Shown: positions 6,481 through 10,166 of the stretch, piece by piece | How positions within the stretch are numbered: position 1 is the first letter of the stretch | How the letters are laid out: each line of letters opens with the position of its first letter | NCBI GenBank assembly: GCA_900322105.1 | Contig: ONYV01000041.1 | Span: 1-10,166 of the forward strand | Direction: 5' to 3' | Source of the DNA: an uncultured Eubacteriales bacterium | Lineage (GTDB): Bacteria > Bacillota > Clostridia > Oscillospirales > Acutalibacteraceae | DNA length: 10,166 nucleotides | Made by a program: the position numbers and the translations under genes | Notes under the pieces: model-generated | What the model was told of the DNA's origin: nothing | What the model saw: the letters and a program-made list of their open reading frames with translations, nothing else | Databases searched by the model: none

Positions 6481-7443
6481 TTATTTCTGTCTTTTGCTGC
6501 CTGCGGCTTCGTATGCGCGGATGATATCCTGCACCAGCTTATTTCTCACAACATCCTTTGCAGAGAACATGACCGTCTCGATCCCTTCGATATCCTTCAG
6601 GATACGCACGGCATCCTTCAAGCCTGAACGAATGCCGCCGGGAAGATCGATCTGGGTGATATCTCCCGTGATGACCATTTTCGAGTTGAAACCAAGTCTT
6701 GTCAAAAACATCTTCATTTGTTCGGGCGTGGTATTCTGCGCTTCGTCTAAGATGATGAAGCTGTCGTCCAGCGTCCTGCCCCGCATATAGGCAAGCGGCG
6801 CTACTTCGATATTGCCCCTCTCCACATACTTTTGGTAGGTCTCTGCGCCGAGCATATCGAACAATGCATCATACAGCGGACGCAGATACGGATCTACCTT
6901 GCTTTGCAGATCGCCGGGAAGAAAGCCTAACTTTTCGCCTGCTTCCACGGCAGGTCTTGTCAGGATGATACGATTGATCTCTCTTGCCCGAAACGCCGCC
7001 ACTGCCATAGCAACGGCAAGATAGGTCTTTCCTGTTCCTGCAGGGCCTACGCCCACGACCACCGTATTGTTTTTGATCGCGGTACAGTAGTGTTTCTGAC
7101 CGAGTGTTTTCGGCTTGAGCGGTCTGCCTTTCGAGGTGATGCAGATGCAGTCTCCTGCAAGCTGCTCAATGCGGTGTTCGTTGCCTTCATTGACCAGCGC
7201 CATGCAGTATCTGACATTCTGTTCGCTGAGCACTTCCCCTTTATTGAGCAGGTTCAGAAGGCTCTCGATCACCTTTACTGCTTTGGAAACATTTTCCGCT
7301 TCTCCTGAGATCTTCATCTCGGATCCTCTGCACACGACCGACACCATCAGTTCATTTTGTATCAGCCGTATATTTTCGTCAAACGTCCCGAAAAGCGCTA
7401 CCGCCTGTTCCATACGGTCTATATTGATAACTTGTTCAAACAT
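6481..7443 (-). CDS. phoH: PhoH-family ATPase (YbeZ/PhoL type)
   Basis: A cytoplasmic P-loop ATPase of the PhoH family, which is thought to act on RNA and is often encoded beside ybeY. The 320-residue protein has a small KH-like N-terminal part (about 1-65), then the helicase-like core. That core contains Walker A GPAGTGKT (133-140), LTRPAVEAGE (161-170), Walker B IILDEAQN (230-237) and the TGDITQIDL sensor region (259-267). ATG 7443 is preceded by AGGTGG about 5 nt upstream; in-frame codons further up to 7473 fall in the AT-rich leader and lack family character. It is the first gene of the operon. The sporulation genes yqfC/yqfD that precede phoH in many spore-formers are not present here. 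Confidence 0.95.
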   Translation of the reverse strand: MFEQVINIDRMEQAVALFGTFDENIRLIQNELMVSVVCRGSEMKISGEAENVSKAVKVIESLLNLLNKGEVLSEQNVRYCMALVNEGNEHRIEQLAGDCICITSKGRPLKPKTLGQKHYCTAIKNNTVVVGVGPAGTGKTYLAVAMAVAAFRAREINRIILTRPAVEAGEKLGFLPGDLQSKVDPYLRPLYDALFDMLGAETYQKYVERGNIEVAPLAYMRGRTLDDSFIILDEAQNTTPEQMKMFLTRLGFNSKMVITGDITQIDLPGGIRSGLKDAVRILKDIEGIETVMFSAKDVVRNKLVQDIIRAYEAAGSKRQK

Positions 7444-7521
7444 TCGACCACCTGAATCGTTTTGATATCGCATTTTTTGACAATTTTAGCAATTGTATGG
7501 AAATAGAATATAATTTTCTTA

Positions 7522-7550
7522 ATTATAACATAAAAATAGTTAAAAGTCAC
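7522..7550 (-). promoter_or_regulatory. Likely sigma-A promoter of the phoH-ybeY-dgkA-era-recO-mutS2 operon
   Basis: On the minus strand: -35 GTGACT (7550-7545, sharing TGAC with consensus), a 17-nt spacer, and a perfect TATAAT (7527-7522) with a TGT extension directly before it (extended -10). Transcription would begin near 7515, giving a leader of about 72 nt before phoH ATG 7443. Confidence 0.7.
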
Positions 7551-7759
7551 TACATTTTTGAAATTTTTTATAATTTTTATCCGAAATTTTTTCGAGTCAT
7601 TATTTTCTGCCGTGATAACCCCTGTATTCAGCCGCGACCTGTTCTCCATTCGTTTTCCACACAAAATAGTTTCTCCGATGTTACGATTGTACTACTTCCG
7701 TTCACTTGTCAACGGTTCTTGATCTTTTGGAAAAGCCCTGATTCCTTCATGTTGAGTGC

Positions 7760-7788
7760 TTGACGAGAAAAGGAAATGCAGTTATAAT
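7760..7788 (+). promoter_or_regulatory. Near-consensus sigma-A promoter before the LRR gene
   Basis: TTGACG (7760-7765), exactly 17 nt of spacer, then TATAAT (7783-7788), eleven of twelve bases matching consensus. Transcription would begin around 7795. This is after the most upstream possible start codon (GTG 7791), which rules that codon out if this promoter is the one used. Confidence 0.75.
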
Positions 7789-7793
7789 ATGTG

Positions 7794-7904
7794 TTAAGGC
7801 AATACCGCACAAAGATAGTGCCGCAGATGCGCTGTCAGATTTTTCGTCAGATTGTACAGAAATTCCGAAGGCATACTGACGTATGTCGAGGGGAATCGGT
7901 TTCT
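7794..7904 (+). repeat. Structured repeat-like (MITE-like) segment at the 5' end of the LRR gene
   Basis: The segment does not read like protein-coding sequence and is rich in structure. It contains GCAC (7807-7810) / GTGC (7818-7821), two copies of GTCAGATT 12 nt apart (7834-7841, 7846-7853), and a long imperfect stem-loop at 7858-7904. In that stem-loop GCATAC (7871-7876) / GTATGT (7881-7886) closes a TGAC loop inside ATTCC / GGAAT (7862-7866 / 7892-7896) and AGAA / TTCT. The layout suggests the left arm and centre of a palindromic miniature element whose right arm is missing. Whether it is repeated elsewhere in the genome cannot be seen from one window. Confidence 0.4.
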
Positions 7905-9170
7905 CAGGGCTTTCGTTTTACCGAAAACAGCGACGGCACAGTGACAATCACAGGCTTCAGCGGCACTGTCAATGATCTGACTATCCCTGCTTCACTAAAC
8001 GGAAAGCCGGTTTCCTCGATCGGTACGGCTGCATTTCAGTACAACACCGATCTGCAAAGCCTTGTGATCTCAAAGGGTATCAACACCATCGGCTACAATG
8101 CCTTTGCCTACTGCACTCAGCTCAAAAAGCTCACACTTCCCGACGGTCTTACCGAGATCGGTACTGCCGCCTTTAACGGCTGCAAAAGTCTGACATATGT
8201 TGAGCTGCCAAAAAGCCTGAAAGAGATGAAGAGCTACGCTTTCGCAGGATGCCGCTCTTTGAAAAGCATCGTTGTTCCGCAAAGCGTTACCGTTCTCAAC
8301 TTTTCTGTCTTTGAAAGCTGTTCCTCTCTGCGCTATGCCTCGGTGTCCGGCAAACTGACAAAGGTGTATTCCAATGCTTTCGGTCACTGCACGTCCCTGA
8401 TCGGGCTGCGTCTTCCCCGTACTGTCACCAACATCTACGGTCTGGCATTTTGTGAATGTACCAATATGACGAACCTGACGATCCTCAGCACCAATGCGCA
8501 GATCGACAAGGTCGCATTTGACAGCTGTCCGTCCCTGACGATCTACGGCATCAAGGGCAGCACCGCAGAATCGATCGCCAAGACCTGCAATATTCCCTTT
8601 TCGGACAAAACAGCACCTGCTTACAGTCTTACCACCATCACTCCTTCCGTATGCTGCGCAGGCAGCGGCGTGACTGTCAAGGCGAAAGGCGTTGACGGCA
8701 CAGCGCCCTATCAATATGCCGTATATTACCGCAAGTCTGACAGCACCGTCTGGAACAAGGCGCAGGAGCTGTCGCCCAATTCTACTGTCACCTTTACTCC
8801 GAAAGACGCAGGCAGCTATATTGTAAAAGTCCGCATCAAAGACGGCAGCGGACGCATTACCGAACAGAATACGACGATTCAGGTCAAAAAGCCCCTGACA
8901 AATGATTCCGTGATCAGCGCTCGGAACATCCGTGTGGGTGATACGGTTCGGGTGATCGGAAAAGCATCGGGCGGTCAGGGGACTTATCAATACTCCGCTT
9001 CCTATCAGCTCAGCACAAGCACGAAATGGGTCAAGCTGCTGAACTACGGAAAGGGCATTTCGGCAGACTTCACTCCCAAAAAGTCCGGTACTTACCGTTT
9101 GAAGATCTTTGTCCGTGACGGCGCAGGAAAGATCGTCAGCAAGACATTCAGCGTCAGCGTGAGCGGATGA
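7827..9170 (+). CDS. BspA-like leucine-rich-repeat protein with two beta-sandwich domains, probably 5'-truncated
   Basis: Numbered from ATG 7827 (447 residues). From about residue 50 to 245 there are about eight BspA/LRR_5-type repeats of about 23 residues, with the pattern 'L..(L/V).(L/V)P..(L/V)..I...AF..C.SL'. Then come two related modules of about 88 residues (about 268-356 and 359-447). Each has a 'YQY...Y' strand, a conserved Trp, 'FTPK.(A/S)G.Y' and '(I/V)(K/R)DG.G(R/K)I', as in Y_Y_Y or Ig-like domains. Such proteins are normally exported or surface-attached and bind host or polymer ligands. Here no signal peptide precedes the repeats; the N-terminus (MRCQIFRQIVQKF...) is basic and encoded by repeat-like DNA. 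GTG 7791, GTG 7818 and ATG 7827 are possible starts, and none has a convincing Shine-Dalgarno site. The frame is otherwise clean to TGA 9170. It is either a 5'-decayed pseudogene or a gene with an atypical start. Confidence 0.75.
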   Translation: MRCQIFRQIVQKFRRHTDVCRGESVSQGFRFTENSDGTVTITGFSGTVNDLTIPASLNGKPVSSIGTAAFQYNTDLQSLVISKGINTIGYNAFAYCTQLKKLTLPDGLTEIGTAAFNGCKSLTYVELPKSLKEMKSYAFAGCRSLKSIVVPQSVTVLNFSVFESCSSLRYASVSGKLTKVYSNAFGHCTSLIGLRLPRTVTNIYGLAFCECTNMTNLTILSTNAQIDKVAFDSCPSLTIYGIKGSTAESIAKTCNIPFSDKTAPAYSLTTITPSVCCAGSGVTVKAKGVDGTAPYQYAVYYRKSDSTVWNKAQELSPNSTVTFTPKDAGSYIVKVRIKDGSGRITEQNTTIQVKKPLTNDSVISARNIRVGDTVRVIGKASGGQGTYQYSASYQLSTSTKWVKLLNYGKGISADFTPKKSGTYRLKIFVRDGAGKIVSKTFSVSVSG

Positions 9171-9213
9171 TATCGCTTTTGATATCACATATCTATATTC
9201 TTCGTTTGAAAGC

Positions 9214-9260
9214 AAAAGACTTTGCAGCGTGGTTTCATTCATCGCTGCAAAGTCTTTTTT
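9214..9260 (+). terminator. Intrinsic terminator after the LRR gene
   Basis: AAAAGACTTTGCAGCG (9214-9229) and CGCTGCAAAGTCTTTT (9243-9258) form a 16-bp stem with a 13-nt loop, ending in a T-run to 9260 on the plus strand. On the minus strand the same stem ends in TTTT, so it may also stop the convergent TPM-domain gene that ends at 9297. Confidence 0.9.
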
Positions 9261-9296
9261 ATCGCTGTGATCTGTTTTATAAGCCGAACGGCTGCA

Positions 9297-10166
9297 TCAT
9301 CTGTGACGACCGCCGCCGCCACCGCCGACATGACCGCCGCCGTGACCTCCGCCGAATCCGCCGCCATGACTGCCGCTGCTGCTCTGTATCTTGGTCTTTA
9401 TCACATTTCTTCCGATAAAGTCATCTGTCTTTTCTCTCATATGCATTTTCTGTTTGGAGGTATAAACTGATGCAGAAACAGATTCTTTGAATTTGTAGCG
9501 TTTCCGAATGGATGTGATCACGATCATCAGGATCACAGCACTGACGATGATGCCGATCGCCATTGCCCACATCCAGTGATAATAAGGACGAAACCCGCTG
9601 TGAACGATACGTCCGTTGGAAGCGTAAACATACTCCCCTGTTTCAGCGTCTATATAATAGATGTTATTGACAGGTCCCTCCTCTTTATAGATGCGAAGCT
9701 GTCTGCAAAACTCTGTGATGCCTTTCAGTATCTCATCAGGAACAACTTCTCCGCCGCCTGACGGAAAGTTCAGCTCCATCGACGCAAGAATGTTGTCCAC
9801 TCTGTCTTCTGTTCCGTCATCTCCGTTTGTGTAATACAAAAAAGCATCATCGGCAGCGAATATGTAATCGTAAGCATTTTTGTGACCGTCAAAATCAATA
9901 TAGCAGAAAACGGTTCCATTGTATGTTTCTTTATCAAAAAGTGTATGCGCCATACTTTCCGACAATCTTTCGATCTCGCCGTCCGTTCGGTCGATGCCGC
10001 CGATATACAGAGCCACATTGAATCCGATCGAGTCGGACGCAGCGCCCAATGTTTCAAGTATCTTTTTCTGCTGCTCCTCTGTAAATATTCCCGGTTCATC
10101 GTGCAGGTAAACAGAGCCTTCATGGTACGTTGCTTCTATTCCGTTGTGATCTGTTTTAAGTTCGAT
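9297..10166 (-). CDS. TPM-domain (DUF477-like) membrane protein, N-terminus missing
   Basis: The frame is open to the right edge (289 visible residues), so the start and any signal peptide lie outside. Visible residues 20-36 (YLHDEPGIFTEEQQKKI) resemble the 'D.aglLt.eE...l' opening of TPM domains. This is followed by an alpha/beta region with FNVALYIGG, NGTVFCYIDFDG and a DDAFLYYTNGDDG segment. TPM domains occur in extracytoplasmic proteins, some with phosphatase activity and one with a photosystem-repair role; the function here is unknown. One transmembrane helix lies at about 198-221, then a basic cytoplasmic-type segment, and finally a Gly/His/Ser-rich tail (about 263-289, ending GGGGGGRHR). 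The topology suggests an external TPM domain and a short inner tail. It is convergent with the LRR gene and shares its terminator region. Confidence 0.7.
   Translation of the reverse strand: MELKTDHNGIEATYHEGSVYLHDEPGIFTEEQQKKILETLGAASDSIGFNVALYIGGIDRTDGEIERLSESMAHTLFDKETYNGTVFCYIDFDGHKNAYDYIFAADDAFLYYTNGDDGTEDRVDNILASMELNFPSGGGEVVPDEILKGITEFCRQLRIYKEEGPVNNIYYIDAETGEYVYASNGRIVHSGFRPYYHWMWAMAIGIIVSAVILMIVITSIRKRYKFKESVSASVYTSKQKMHMREKTDDFIGRNVIKTKIQSSSGSHGGGFGGGHGGGHVGGGGGGRHR

Larger units (their letters stand above)
7444..7790. other. AT-rich divergent intergenic region
   Basis: This 347-nt gap separates phoH (minus) from the LRR gene (plus). The half next to phoH (about 7471-7610) is very AT-rich and holds the phoH promoter and leader, including a weak hairpin ACAATT (7480-7485) / AATTGT (7491-7496). 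The other half is of mixed composition and ends in a strong plus-strand promoter. I see no tRNA, riboswitch or convincing small gene in it. Short open frames here (for example 7664-7419 on the minus strand) look like composition artefacts. Confidence 0.6.

Noticed and set aside
7434..7510. Possible riboswitch or leader peptide in the phoH leader
   Set aside because: The leader is about 72 nt, AT-rich, with only one weak 6-bp stem and no recognised aptamer features.
7419..7664. 81-residue minus-strand frame across the phoH promoter
   Set aside because: Lys/Ile/Phe-rich translation of AT-rich leader DNA; it overlaps the phoH promoter and start in another frame.
8070..9242. 390-residue open frame on the minus strand, antisense to the LRR gene
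   Set aside because: It mirrors the repetitive LRR coding sequence, has no family resemblance and no ribosome-binding site, and it runs through the terminator stem. The plus-strand frame has clear LRR and beta-sandwich repeats.
9281..9292. Small hairpin AGCC/GGCT just after the TPM gene stop
   Set aside because: Only 4 bp with a 4-nt loop; likely chance. The strong stem at 9214-9258 is the better terminator.
1..10166. CRISPR array, tRNA, rRNA
   Set aside because: No regularly spaced direct repeats and no tRNA cloverleaf or rRNA-like stretches were seen on either strand by eye.

Overview
The window looks like chromosome from a low-to-mid GC member of the Clostridia, most likely a gut Ruminococcus/Oscillospiraceae-type bacterium. 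The basis is the gene order phoH-ybeY-dgkA-era-(yqzL)-recO-mutS2, Bacillota-type Shine-Dalgarno sites before nearly every gene, and a neighbouring BspA-like leucine-rich-repeat protein with tandem beta-sandwich domains. The species is an inference.

Layout. Bases 1-61 carry the first codons of a TnpB (IS200/IS605 OrfB) gene on the minus strand, running off the left edge. Bases 123-183 hold nested hairpins that look like a terminus of such an element. A single minus-strand gene block spans 7443 down to 147: phoH, ybeY, dgkA, era, a YqzL-like small gene, recO, mutS2 and a membrane-anchored YpmS-like protein. Its likely promoter is at 7522-7550 (extended -10). The AT-rich divergent region 7444-7790 also ends in a near-consensus plus-strand promoter (7760-7788). 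That promoter leads into a structured, repeat-like stretch (about 7794-7904) and then the LRR gene (to 9170). A strong terminator at 9214-9260 separates the LRR gene from a convergent minus-strand TPM-domain membrane protein (9297 to the right edge, N-terminus missing).

How the genes fit together. YbeY and Era act in 16S rRNA maturation and 30S assembly. PhoH is a KH/P-loop ATPase that commonly sits beside ybeY. RecO is a recombination mediator. MutS2 has an SMR domain and is linked to recombination control and rescue of collided ribosomes. DgkA recycles lipid alcohols at the membrane. The block is a classic Bacillota housekeeping operon, so most of the window is ordinary.

The less ordinary parts are the two edges of the block. 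At the left, an IS terminus appears to supply the last codons of the YpmS-like gene and sits directly before another tnpB start. At the right, the LRR gene lacks any signal peptide or convincing ribosome-binding site, and its 5' end reads like half of a palindromic repeat element. I did not find a convincing new defence or biosynthetic system.
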